Of a DNA stretch of 64,000 bases, positions 52,301-64,000 are shown in pieces (positions within the stretch are counted from its first letter, which is position 1; the number at the start of each line of letters is the position of its first letter). The position numbers and the translations under genes were made by a program. Source of the DNA: Ailanthus altissimus (taxonomy: Eukaryota > Streptophyta > Magnoliopsida > Sapindales > Simaroubaceae); assembly GCA_946807835.1 (NCBI GenBank), contig OX327683.1:38189001-38253000 (forward strand). Direction: 5' to 3'. The notes beneath the pieces are model-generated. The model was not told where the DNA came from, did no database searches, and saw only the letters and a list, made by a program, of their open reading frames with translations.

Positions 52301-53507
52301 GATTTTTTAATTATAAATTTTTTTTTATAGATTAAATGAGTGATTGAAAATATACTTAAAAGGTTAGACTCCTAAAAAATAACAAAATTATTAAATTGTA
52401 GTTAAACATATCGAAAACTCTTAGATTTACAAAAGCATATACAAAAGCTGTTTGATTATAAATTAGGTTTGTACAATAGATTAAACTTCTTTTTTTTAGT
52501 TATATATTGCAGGTGCATATATATGATCATTACGTGCATGGCCTCTTAGATATTAGCTTCTTGTCACCTTACATTACTATTTTATAGAATTAATTATCTC
52601 AATCATTCATTTTTCTTTTCTAAGTTTTTAGTCCCAGTATTCCAAAAAAAAAAAAGAAATAGAATGGATGCGTAACAACTAACACCAAGTTCATATCACA
52701 TCCGACGTGTTGGCAAATTCCTAAAACATGCATCAATGCGTCATCTAGTCCGTCACCTCGCACTTTACGCTTCGTTATTATATTAAAAAAAAAAACCCAT
52801 GCCATTAAAAGTTGTTTTATTTTTTTGGAATATGTAACGGACATCATCATGTGTAAGTGTGATTTTCAATTGCAAGCTGGATTTCTCCAAATGATTCTGA
52901 AAATTATATGCTGAGTTTGAAAGCATATATATAATTAATTTTCAATGGTTCAGATGCAAACGAACATTACTACGCAGCACCTTTTTTTTTTTAATGCGAC
53001 AAGGGGAAGCAAAGATCCACCAAAGCTAGTGTTTTTTCTGAAAAGTTCTCCACCGCAAAAGATAAGTGCTGACAATGTTCAATCATTTTATGATTGATCT
53101 TAGCACACAACTTTGTGGGTAGTGGTCTTAGTGGAGTAGTTGGATCCAAATGTAAATTATCGTAAACCCCAGCTTCAAAACTTTAGTGAACATGTCATTG
53201 CAAGTGATTAGCTAGCTATTTATTATAATTTAATAGACGACGTTATTTGCGTTATAATGAGCAATAACGTGATGTTGTTTGATTAGTATGTAATTTTAAT
53301 AATACAGAATTACTCCTAGGTGTCCAAATCCTAAATAACATTCTCTATATATATTTGAATTTGGGTCACTCTACAATACTGAAATTAAAGTTTCAGTATA
53401 ATTTTAATAGTTGGATCAAATCAAAAAAATAAAATCTAACAAATACAAATAATTTTAATATAATATCTTCGTAGAATAATTTTTGAATTTGATTGCTTAA
53501 TTCTCAC
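52301..53507. other. AT-rich upstream region of the ABCC gene
   Basis: No gene is supported. The sequence contains poly-A/T runs (near 52645 and 52785) and several long AT stretches. The - strand open frame at 52620-52850 has no recognised domain. A weaker TATA-like TATATATATT lies near 53345. Confidence 0.45.
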
Positions 53508-53543
53508 TTCACATTCACATTCACATTCACATTCACATTCACA
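53508..53543 (+). repeat. (TTCACA)6 hexanucleotide repeat
   Basis: Six perfect copies of TTCACA run directly into a TATA box. Length variation here would change spacing of upstream elements relative to the core promoter. The short -strand frame rich in CE repeats (53436-53618) is a translation of this repeat and not a gene. Confidence 0.95.
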
Positions 53544-53551
53544 TATAAATA
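53544..53551 (+). promoter_or_regulatory. TATA box of the ABCC gene
   Basis: TATAAATA fits the plant TATA consensus. It lies about 380 bases before the first ABCC ATG, placing a start site near 53575-53585 and giving a leader of roughly 350 nt. It is the best core-promoter candidate in the region. Confidence 0.55.
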
Positions 53552-53927
53552 CATGCGACTGTTCACGAGTTTGAGTTTTTTGAGGAAGCAGCCAAAAGAC
53601 TGTCCTCATGATGATCAAATATCACGTGATATACATATCAAATATAAAATACAAATTGAATATGATTCAACTGTAGACTGTAAAATAACATATGCTGCTG
53701 GTGCTTTCCGAATCTTTGGCGTCTCTTCTCTCCGCTCTCCACTTGTTCTCATTGCCCCATTATTGAATATGACATCTCTGAAACATGCAGAAACCTACCA
53801 TTCAAACTCCCCTCACTGATCGGCCAAACCCAATTTCTATTTCTAATATATATCTAGACAAAGATAACATCTTCAGTCGGCACCCATTTGAGGACTTTAT
53901 TTGAAGCTGCCACGGGTCCAGTGAAGC

Positions 53928-56900
53928 ATGGGGTTTGAAGACATGTTCAGTTCCAATGTTGCATCAAGTAAGTTATATATATCTATAGAGTTCAAATATT
54001 GAAAATCTTGAGTTCGTCAGTCGCCTTAAGCACTTCTATTCAGTGCGTTACAAGAATAATATTGCTGAACATTATAGTATGAAACTGGTGTTTATTCCAG
54101 GAAATCTCCGGAAACTTGCTCAAGACACTAATATTCTTTTTTTGGGGAAAGGAGTTGTTGAGTCAGTTTTAGTGAATGTTTCTTCTAATAATTCTTTTCC
54201 CATCAAAGTGAATTTAAGTTTAATTAGTCTTCTTGTTGTCTGTTCATTTTACTATCTCTGTGTTATCAAGTTCTGCCCATCTGAGTTTCTTCTTCAAGAA
54301 AAGCCGGTGGCCCTATGTTCAGTTCCGGCACTGGAGAATTGTTTCGGATAGAAAATGGCGGCAGTTTGGTGAAAGTCTCTTTCTCGGGGAGAAGACCACA
54401 AGTCGTCTCTTATCATATGACAAGTCATCTATTGTTTTATCAATAATGCGATCTGTCTTTATCGTATTCCATAAGGTTTCGCCAAATTTGAGGCGAGAAG
54501 AGAAAATGACAATATAGAAAGAACATGCAGACTCACAAAATTTGAAAAAACAATAATATTAATTTAGAAAAGTAAATCCCTCGTTGTCATCGCTCTTCCA
54601 CTTTGCCATTTTTCACAACTCAATGACCAAATTAGGCTGTTGGGTCATCTCTTTAATGGATTAGTTGGATGCAAAACGAGCTTCATTTACTTTTCTTTCA
54701 GAAGCCATACAATTGGAATTTCACAAACTGCAACCCGTTCGTAGCTTTTCTTTGTCATTTTCAATGGGAAACCGCTGCTAGTTTGATTCTGAGGAGTGGC
54801 AGTGTTCCCTTCCCCTGCTTTTACAGAAACACACAGACTGTGTTCCCTTTTCGATTCATCCCATCACATATTATCGTATTTCAGGATTTGCATAAATTTC
54901 AAGGTGGAAAATGTGTTTTTATTTTTATTTTTTGGACGACGAACAGTTTTACATGATCACGAATTACTTGTTATCTAAGCTACTTTGACGGCAGCTTACT
55001 AACTTCACGAGACGAGAGGTTCCTGCATATTTTCTGATTTCATTACTCAGCTGCCAACAAATAATGCCAGTTCTAGTAGGAGGTGAATGGATATTTGCCT
55101 CAATGGCATTTTTTAATTTATTCTTGACTGTTGTTCTCTATTGCCCGTAAAATTTTGCTTTGCATATATACTTTTGTAGTGCAAGTGGTAAAATTTCACG
55201 TTTCACTCAATATTTTGCTTCAATTCTGATAAGTAATACCTGTAGTTGTGTAACTGTATATGCTATAGTAATGGCAAATACTGAGTCTATATTTTGGTCT
55301 AGCAATAGCAGTCTATTGGAAAAACAAACTATTAGGCTGTTCTCACTTTTGTAATTTTTGACAGAATTCAAGCTCTTATACTTCCAGATAGCATGGCTAA
55401 ATTCACCTTGTTTGTGGGAGCATATCAGCATACTTGTCCAACTCGGCTTCCTTGGAATCTTATTACTCTTATTTGTAAGAAGAATGTTAATATGCAGACG
55501 CAGATCAGAGTTCAGAGATCAAGGTGCAGACAAGTACCCCATTGGTGTAAAATTCAGCGACTCTTACAGAGCCGGCATAGTTTGCTCCATTTTACTATTT
55601 GGAATTCATTTCATTATGTTACTCATTATGCTAAATGGTGGGGAGACCCTCCACAACTGCAACTCTACAGTTGTAGTTTATTCCTCAGAGATTTTGCAAG
55701 TCTTATCATGGGCGAGCACATTGCTTGCAGTATATAAGATTATTCCAAATAATAAGTATGCAAAGTTTCCTTGGATTCTGAGAGCATGGTGGTTTTGTAG
55801 TTTCTTACTGTCCATTATCTGCACAGCTCTTCACTCCTATATAAGAATTTCAAACCATGGAAAATTTGGAGTCAGAGATTATGTGGATTTCGCCAGTCTG
55901 CTTGCATCCACAATGCTGCTGGGCATATCAATCCAGGGAAAGACAGGTTTGGTCTATACAGTCTCCAGTGACACCACCGAGCCTCTTCTTAATGGAAAAG
56001 CTGATAGGCATTCAGAATACAAAAGAGAATCTCTATATGGAAAATCTAACCTTCTCCAGCGCATTACCTTCTCCTGGCTCAGCCCATTGTTTGCTGTTGG
56101 AATCAAAAAGCCCCTGGAACAGGATGATATCCCTGATGTTGATATCAAGGACTCTGCTGAATTTCTCTCACGCTGCTTTGACCAGAACCTAGACCATGTT
56201 AAGCAGAAAGAGGGAAGCACAAACCCATCTATCTACAAGGCAATCTTTTTGTTCACCTGGAAGAAAGCAGCAATCAATGGATCTCTTGCAATGATAATGG
56301 CTGCATCATCGTATGTTGGCCCATACCTTATCGACGACTTCATAAATTACCTAACCGATAAGAAAAACAGGAGCATACGGAGTGGGTATCTTCTTGTACT
56401 TGCATTTCTAGGTGCCAAGATGGTTGAAACTACAACACAGAGGCAATGGATCTTTGGTGCCCGCCAACTAGGCCTTCGCCTAAGAGTGGCTTTGATATCT
56501 CACATATACCAAAAGGGCCTGCGTTTGTCAAGCCAGTCTCGCCAAAGCCACACAAGTGGAGAGATTATCAACTATATGAGTGTAGATATCCAAAGAATTA
56601 CAGACTTCATCTGGTACTTAAATATTATATGGATGTTACCTGTACAGATATCCTTAGCCATCTACGTTCTACACATAAATCTTGGTTTGGGATCACTGGC
56701 TGCATTGGTTGCAACTTTAATAGTCATGTCTTGCAATATACCTCTTACAAGAATCCAGAAGAGATATCAATTAATGATCATGGAAGCTAAGGATAGAAGG
56801 ATGAAAGCCACTTCAGAAGTCCTGAGAAACATGAAGACACTAAAACTTCAAGCATGGGACAGTCGGTACCTCAACAAGCTTGAGAGTTCGAGGAAAATTG

Positions 56901-59900
56901 AATACAACTGGCTATGGAAGTCAATAAGACTATCAGCAATTTCAGCTTTCATTTTTTGGGGATCACCCACATTTATATCCATTGTGACTTTTGGGGTATG
57001 TATGCTAATGGGGATTCAACTCACAGCTGGGAGAGTGATAACTGCACTGGCGACCTTCCGAATGTTACAAGACCCTATATTTAGTTTACCCGATTTGCTC
57101 TCTAATATTGCACAGGGCAAAGTTTCAGCAGATCGGGTTACTTCCTTTCTCCAGGAAGATGAAATCCAGCAGGATGCAGTCGAGTATGTTGAGAAAGGTC
57201 AATCTGAGTTTGAAGTTGAGATTGAGAATGGGAAGTTTAGCTGGGATCCCAAATCAAGCCGCCCAACTCTTGATGGAATACAATTGAAAGTGAAGAAGGG
57301 GATGAAGGTGGCGATTTGTGGGACAGTAGGTTCGGGCAAATCCAGCCTGCTTTCATGCATTCTTGGGGAAATCCAGAGGCTGGCAGGGTCTGTCAAGATC
57401 AGTGGTACAAAGGCTTATGTTCCTCAGTCCCCATGGATACTGACAGGAAATATAAGGGAGAACATTCTATTTGGAAATCAAAATGACAGTTGCAAGTACG
57501 ATAGAACAGTAAAAGCTTGTGCCTTGATGAAGGATTTTGAGCTGTTTTCGACAGGTGACCTAACAGAAATTGGAGAACGAGGGATAAATATGAGTGGAGG
57601 ACAGAAACAGAGAATACAAATTGCTCGTGCAGTTTACCAGGATGCTGATATTTATCTACTTGATGACCCTTTCAGTGCCGTGGATGCTCATACGGGCACT
57701 CAACTCTTCGAGGTGAGTCTTTTAAGTAGATTATAGTAGAATTTCTAACTCATATCCTACTTCTAAGTAACTACAAGAATTTTCAGCATTGAATTATTGT
57801 CTAATTATTCTCTGCAGGAGTGCCTGATGGGAATTCTGAAAGAGAAGACTGTACTTTATGTTACCCACCAAGTTGAGTTTCTTCCAGCAGCAGACCTCAT
57901 TCTGGTAAGAATAATGATCTCAAAATCTCTGTTCATGCTTCAGTCATTAAAAAGAAAATTGATTAAATCAACCCATCATGGGATACAAACAGTCAGAACT
58001 TTCCATAAAGCCTAAAAAATTGGCCACAATGTTGAGGTTTGTAAATTTTAGAAATGTGACTCGGATAACATTTAAGATAAATCTCAACAGGTGATGGAGA
58101 ATGGGAGAATTGCACAAGCTGGTAGATTCGAAGAACTTCTCAATCAAAATATAGGATTTGAAGTTTTAGTTGGTGCTCATAGTCAAGCTTTAGAGTCAGT
58201 TCTCACAGTAGAAAGTTCCAGCAGAACATCTCAAGACCCGACACCTGAATCTGTATGCAATACAGATTCCACTTCAAATGCAAAACTGGTACAACATGAA
58301 TCAGAGCATGACCTTTCCCCAGAGATAACAGAAAAGGGAGGAAAACTGGTGCAAGAAGAAGAGAGAGAAAAAGGAAGCATCGGGAAAGAAGTTTACTGGT
58401 CTTATTTAACTGCATTTAAAGGCGGATCCCTAGCTCCAGTTATAATCTTGGCTCAGTCATCATTCCAAGCATTACAGGTAGGGAGTAACTACTGGATGGC
58501 ATGGGCTTGTCCTACTACAAGTGATGGCGAGCCAGTATTGGGAATGAACACAATATTACTTGTTTACGCTCTACTTGCTGTTGGAAGTTCACTCTGTGTG
58601 CTGCTACGAGCCACACTGGTAGCAATAACTGGACTTCAAACAGCTCAAAAGCTATTCACCACCATGCTGCATAGTGTAATCCGAGCTCCAATGGCATTTT
58701 TTGATTCAACTCCAACCGGAAGGATCTTAAACCGGGTGAGTACCACGTAAAATAGTTTTAACCCATGTTTCAAAAACATGTAAGAAATAATCTTGAGAAA
58801 ACAAGATGATGAGAACAATACTCTCAAGACTCCTTTCAATTAACCATAAATTCCTAACTAGTTAGTACAGGTTAGATGAATCCTCTTCCTTCATCCCTCC
58901 ATAAACAGGGCCATATCTTCTTTCACGTTATTTAGAAATTATTTCTTTCCTTACTACTTCACCCTTGAATCGAGCTGCTCTTCCATACCAAAGAATACAT
59001 TAATCATCAGTTCTTTATTTCATGTGCAAAGAGTGAAGCCTCAAGCTTCTAAACCGCAGAGTAATATTGGACATAATTTATACGAGGTTCAATACTTGAG
59101 ATTCCAAAAGCATAGTTCTCGAGAAGACTGATGGCTCTAAATTTTTCATTTGCAGGCATCCAATGATCAAAGTGTGCTGGACTTGTCACTCGCAGGCATA
59201 TTAGGATGGTGCGCTTTCTCAATAATACAGCTTCTCGGGGCTATTGCAGTTATGTCACAGGTAGCTTGGCAAGTGTTTGTCATCTTCATTCCAGTGACTG
59301 CTATTTGCATATGGTACCAAGTAAGAGACAACCTGTCCTTCAGTAAATGCTCTAAGATATCCAAATTTAACTCAATTTACTGTTATTAACTTTGATTTTG
59401 TGTGTGAGAACTTCAGCGATACTACACACCAACCGCTAGAGAACTGGCCCGTTTGGCGGAGATACAAAGAGCTCCAATCCTCCACCACTTCGCAGAATCA
59501 CTAGCAGGTGCAGCAACAATCCATGCTTTTGATCAAGATGACCGTTTCATGAACGCCAATCTCAATCTTATTGACAACCAGTCGAGGCCATGGTTTCACA
59601 ATGTCTCAGCAATGGAATGGCTTTCTTTCAGGCTAAATGTACTCTCCAATTTTATCTTTGCTTTCTCACTGGTTGTGCTGGTGTCCCTTCCTGAAGGAGT
59701 AATAAATCCAAGTGAGTGTTACATAATTTATAAGATATTTTTTACTATTATGACATTTAAATTATAAAAAATATATGCTTCCTTAGATCTATGATGACCT
59801 TTAATGAAAGAGTGAATACAACTCATTATGCACATCATACCCTGTGATTACCAAATGTTTGCTTGTGCTTATCCTCTATATAAGTAAGTACTGCTTTTTC

Positions 59901-61499
59901 TTAAGCAATAGTCTAACCAGAATTTGATTCTTCTTTGACAGGCATTGCAGGGTTGGCAGTAACTTATGGAATGAGTTTGAATGCGTTGCAAGCCACCATT
60001 ATATGGAACATATGCAATGCAGAAAATAAAATGATCTGTGTAGAGAGAATACTTCAGTATTCAAACATAAAAAGTGAAGCCCCCCTTGTAATTGAAGAGT
60101 GCAGACCACCAAATAACTGGCCAGAAGATGGAACAATTTGCTTTAAGAATTTGCGAGTAAGCATCTATAATAAAGTTTAAAGTAATAGAAAACAAAATAT
60201 TTTAAAAATGTTTGACATTCATTTTTACCAAATCATCCCATAAATAAACATTTCAAAAAATGCATTCATATTGTCCTTTGTTCCAATTTATTCTAGAAAT
60301 CTTAAAACAATAATCCACATCTAGCATAATTGACATCATTTAAATCCCTGATACTTACATCTGACTGTCTTGCAGATTCGTTACGCTGAACATCTCCCAT
60401 CTGTCCTGAAAAACATTACCTGCACATTTCCAGGCAGGAAGAAAGTTGGTGTTGTGGGAAGGACAGGAAGTGGGAAATCAACACTTATACAGGCCATATT
60501 CAGGATTGTTGAACCTAGAGAGGGAAGCATTATAATTGATGACGTAGACATTACCAAAATAGGCCTTCATGATTTAAGATCAAGGCTTAGCATCATTCCA
60601 CAGGACCCAACACTTTTTGATGGAACAGTTAGAGGAAACCTCGATCCACTGGATCAATATTCTGACAAAGAAGTCTGGGAGGTAAATGAAATATGGAAGT
60701 AAACTCATTCACATAAATACATGCATGACCTGCAACAGTTATCAAGTGCATAGCTATTTGATGTAGTAATCTATACAGAGCCATCATAATCATAGTTATG
60801 CAATTCAAAAACTTAACATATCAGAATTAATTTAACATTTCATCTGAGATCACAATCTGCAATTTCAGGCTCTGGATAAATGTCAACTTGGTGATCTAGT
60901 GCGTGGAAAGGAAGAAAAGTTGGACAGCGCAGGTGAGGTTCATATATTAATTACTTGATTAAGTGCATTAATTTGGTGGTGAAAAAAAACCCTGATATTA
61001 ATAATACATTGGGTGGTGTCATACTGCTGCAGTGGTTGAAAATGGTGAAAATTGGAGTGTGGGGCAACGGCAATTATTCTGTCTTGGAAGGGCATTGCTG
61101 AAGAAAAGCAGCATTCTGGTTCTGGATGAAGCAACAGCATCAATAGATTCAGCGACTGATGGGATTTTACAGAAGATCATTAGTCAAGAATTCAAAGACC
61201 GGACAGTCGTCACCATAGCTCACAGAATCCACACTGTCATTGATAGTGATCTTGTGTTGGTCCTGAGTGATGGTAAGAACAATAACACTATCATTATTAA
61301 TAATGGGATAGATAATCTGAATTTGAATTAATGACTTTTGGTTTTTGTTGTTGTGTTGGTGTGATTGTGAACAGGAAGAATTGCAGAGTATGACACCCCA
61401 AAAAGGCTACTGGAGAGAGATGATTCGTTCTTCTCTAAACTTATAAAGGAGTACTCCATGAGATCGCAGAATTTCAACAGCTCATCAACTTCCACATAG
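53928..61499 (+). CDS. ABCC3-like: ABC transporter C family (MRP-type), ABCC3-like
   Basis: This is an MRP-type full transporter, expected to pump glutathione conjugates or other organic anions, typically across the tonoplast. Eleven coding exons join in frame (4530 nt, 1509 aa): 53928-53967, 55365-57712, 57818-57904, 58091-58735, 59156-59320, 59417-59711, 59942-60156, 60376-60681, 60869-60932, 61033-61272, 61375-61499. The layout is TMD0 of several hydrophobic segments, TMD1, NBD1, TMD2, NBD2. NBD1 has Walker [10 protein letters not shown] (about 666), signature MSGGQKQR (about 756) and Walker B IYLLDD, with Asp in place of catalytic Glu as usual in MRPs. NBD2 has GRTGSGKST (about 1293), a WSVGQRQL signature (about 1396) and [12 protein letters not shown]. 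The 13-residue first exon is inferred from its in-phase donor, and substrate from family only. Confidence 0.88.
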
Positions 61500-62615
61500 C
61501 TTCCACCACCCGCCATGTTTGAATATGAAGATTGACTGCATCTGCCAGGACTCATGAAGCATCCGACAGGATTCGGATTGACTGAGGTGGGACTTGGAGG
61601 TAGAGAGATACCTTACGTGGTGACTGGTAGAATAGGAATGACTATGAGCATATATGGCCAAATAATCCTTTCCAAGAATTCAATCTCCATGATAAATGGC
61701 AAAATAAGGATAGATAATCTCCCATTGACATAGCTTGATTAATCGTGGATATGCTTAACGTCTGCGGTCGTTTAAATTTAATAAAACATATATATATATA
61801 TATATATATTCAAATGAAATTTACATGCTACACCAAGAAACAACTGAATAGCATTTTGACATTATTTTTTTTTTAATGTGTTCTTAATTAATTATATTTC
61901 TTGTAAGAATTAGTTAAAAATAAAAATATGGTGTGAAGGCAGTGTGGTGGATCTCCATTCTCCACCATGTGTCCATATTAAGTGGCAAGCAAATATTGTA
62001 AATTTACATGCATTTTGCCACTTATTGTCACGTATATTAAAAGTCAATTGATTGGATGAGACTATAAATAGACCAACATGTTAATTAAATTTTTATTAAT
62101 AATTTGGATAACAAAGCACATCATACAAGTCCTCTAAACTTATTTGATTATGTTATTTACTTAATATTTTTATATTTAGTTTATATTTGAAGTCACTATA
62201 TAGACGTACTAATAAAATATATATATATATATATACATATCCTATTATTTACTTAAAAATATTTTTAAAAGGAATAATGTTTTACAATATTTCAGTTTTT
62301 TTTATTAAATTGTGTGTTAAATAATTATTAGATAAAAAATAGTAAATTGTTAATTTTAAATTTTATTTTATTATTTAATAATTATTTTTTTAAATTTAAA
62401 ATATAAAATTTAGGATATGTAGTATTAATTTTAAAAAATTTAATCCACATCAAATATATAATTTTAATATTTAAAAAAAAAATCTTCACGTTATATATAT
62501 AAAAAGAATGACGAAATTTGCTCCAAAAAAAATGATGAAATAAAGACAGTAAAGGGCGGCGACACCCCCTGAGGCTGCGGTTTGAGGCTAAGAAAAACAA
62601 AAGCCAAAAAAAAAA
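61500..62615. other. Intergenic region between ABCC and DnaJ-like gene, with AT microsatellites
   Basis: The ABCC 3' UTR likely extends to about 61760. (AT)n microsatellites occur near 61786-61809 and 62219-62236. From about 62280 to 62500 the sequence is very AT-rich. The last ~100 bases before 62616 form the leader of the next gene. The - strand open frame at 62382-62819 has no recognised domain and overlaps its first exon. Confidence 0.5.
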
Positions 62616-63511
62616 ATGATGGGAGTGGTGGAGATGAGAGCAGGGACTTCGTCGATAGTGGTCCGATTGCAAGATGGTGAAAGCAATGCTTATAATAATG
62701 GGTTTCGTCCTCTCTCCTTCTCTAAGCCATCTTGGGTGGTTCGAACCCAGGTAAGTACTTTTTTTTTTTTCTTTTAAAAATTTCGGGGTCGTATTTTTCA
62801 CTAGAAAAGAAAACCCCATTAATTAATAATTCAAAATTAATTAGTAATTGTTTGATGACTTCTGGGTTGTTGTTAGTCAAATGTTAGGAAACTGGTAAGG
62901 AAGAAGCCTGATCCACCATGTGTTGTCTGCCAAGGTACCGGAAAAGTCCATTGCTACCATTGTTCTGGAAAAGGTCTTTTTCTTTTTTACACTTAAAACA
63001 TTCATTTTATTTGATGATAAGATTCCTAAAGGAATTGGAATTCATTGCCCTTATTCATTACTTACTTAAAATTTGAACAAAATTAAGAAATCAGATGGAA
63101 AAATATTGTACCCTTTTGTCGATTACTTGATTATATGAATTGCAGGCAGGAGGAACTGCGTTCACTTAGCAATGCTTCCGAAAGGAGAATGGCCAAAATG
63201 GTGAGTTTTCCTGTATTTGCGTGGACATGAAGTGTTGTTTTGTATTTCCATTTCCATCAATGGGCGTTGCAAAATGCAAATTATGCAGGTGTAGGACTTG
63301 CGGAGGAAGTGGGCTCAGCTACTGCTCCCGTTGCCTGGGAACCGGCGAGTACAGGTATATTATGGGTTTCCACTTCATGAATAGGGATTCTGATGTTGAG
63401 CAGAAGCATCACATGCCAAGAGCTAATTCTGCTTCCCCACCACCACAAATTGGCACTGCTGCTGATCGATTTCTTCAAGCAGACCAACTGGATTCCCCCC
63501 AACAATTATGA
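62616..63511 (+). CDS. DnaJ-type zinc-finger protein without J domain (DnaJ-related)
   Basis: Four exons (62616-62750, 62877-62973, 63146-63200, 63289-63511) join in frame to 510 nt, 169 aa. Four CxxCxGxG-type zinc motifs are present: CVVCQGTG, CYHCSGKG, CRTCGGSG and CSRCLGTG. The linker RRNCVHLAMLPKGEWPKWC separates the pairs. This is the cysteine-rich domain of DnaJ, here without a J domain, as in plant DnaJ-related and LQY1/BSD2-type small proteins. Such proteins often bind unfolded chloroplast clients or have thiol-isomerase activity. The N-terminal ~45 residues are Ser/Arg-rich with few acidic residues and could be a transit peptide. The C-terminal ~60 residues are polar and low complexity. 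I chose the first of two adjacent ATGs. Function and location are inferences from the family. Confidence 0.85.
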
Positions 63512-64000
63512 ATCTTATGTTATGACCCCTACGACAGATCATGCCCATGTCCATGTCCATGTCCTCCACGATGGATTTATGATTGTACTCGGTTATTATT
63601 AAAGGAAATTAGGAATAGCCAAGTATTGCTCATTAGTGAACTTTTTCACTTGATTGAAAAGAACGGGCTAAGAAAAGTTGATACCGCAACTTACTAGTCC
63701 TGCAGATTGTTTGGCAATTAGTGGAATGAATATTTGCTGAAATTATGATTTCTTTCCAACTCTAATATCACAAACAAGTGCTGCGTGGAAGACGATATGG
63801 GCATCACACAATATTCATTTGAAATGTAAGACTAATTTACAACATTTAATATTGCTTACAGATGTAACTCTCTGTAAAATGGAAATTAGAGAAATCCTCT
63901 CTGCCTCCAAAATGGCAATTAGCATTAAAATTAAATGACACCGGTACAGTTAGCTGTTAAACAAACCAGGAATTCTGGTAAATTTAGTTCGACCCAACAA
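63512..64000. other. 3' UTR and downstream flank
   Basis: The DnaJ-like 3' UTR starts here and includes a short CATGTC/CCATGT-type repeat near 63541-63565. No further ORF with a domain is visible before the window edge. Sequence after about 63800 could be the 3' end of a - strand gene outside the window. I cannot support that from sequence alone. Confidence 0.4.

Noticed and set aside
54043..54956. Several open frames of 94-102 residues between the two first ABCC exons
   Set aside because: They match nothing I recognise and lie within the proposed first intron. The in-phase join of 53967 to 55365 explains the locus without them.
62738..62750. GGTTCGAACCCAG looks like a tRNA T-loop (B box)
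   Set aside because: It lies in the coding sequence and splice donor of the DnaJ-like first exon. No acceptor stem, D arm or anticodon arm surrounds it.
62382..62819. 145-residue - strand open frame overlapping the DnaJ-like first exon
   Set aside because: It has no domain, a Lys/Phe-rich AT composition, and lies antisense to a well-supported spliced gene.

Overview
The window is nuclear DNA of a flowering plant, most likely a woody eudicot. It has long AT-rich intergenic DNA, multi-exon genes with short AT-rich introns, GT-AG splice sites, plant-specific families (PIN-LIKES carriers, GH9 endoglucanase, ABCC transporters) and many plant retroelements. The proteins read like Sapindales/Citrus, but that is an impression from protein similarity and was not tested.

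Four genes look intact, all on the + strand. DCC1, the sister-chromatid cohesion factor of the CTF18-RFC clamp loader, lies at 5.8-7.2 kb (3 coding exons, 397 aa). DNA2/JHS1, the replication helicase-nuclease, lies at 22.0-33.8 kb (34 coding exons, 1369 aa, with an E2F-type site upstream and one GC-AG intron). An ABCC-type full-length transporter lies at 53.9-61.5 kb (11 coding exons, 1509 aa). A small four-motif DnaJ-type zinc-finger protein lies at 62.6-63.5 kb (4 exons, 169 aa). In all four the reading frame stays open across every proposed splice junction and the summed exon length is a multiple of three.

Two genes are broken. A PIN-LIKES (PILS) auxin carrier at 15.3-19.2 kb has a lost splice acceptor, frameshifts and a decayed exon. 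A 5' fragment of a GH9 endo-1,4-beta-glucanase at 36.3-37.1 kb has a premature stop and several frameshifts.

The rest is mobile-element territory. It holds two related 0.8-1.0 kb Mutator-like non-autonomous elements with long inverted repeats and perfect 9-bp target duplications (8.2 and 37.9 kb), a degenerate hAT transposase (10.2-12.5 kb, - strand) and a hAT-type MITE in a DNA2 intron (26.6 kb). It also holds two TRIM-like miniature LTR elements (13.4 and 38.9 kb), a solo Copia-like LTR (37.2 kb), an internally deleted Ty3/gypsy element keeping gag and protease (43.1-46.4 kb), and a decayed L1-type LINE (46.7-52.3 kb) split by a 1.39-kb solo-LTR-like insertion.

No CRISPR array, operon, rRNA or tRNA gene was seen. 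I found no convincing undescribed system. The most useful observations concern element structure, nesting, pseudogene lesions and promoter motifs.
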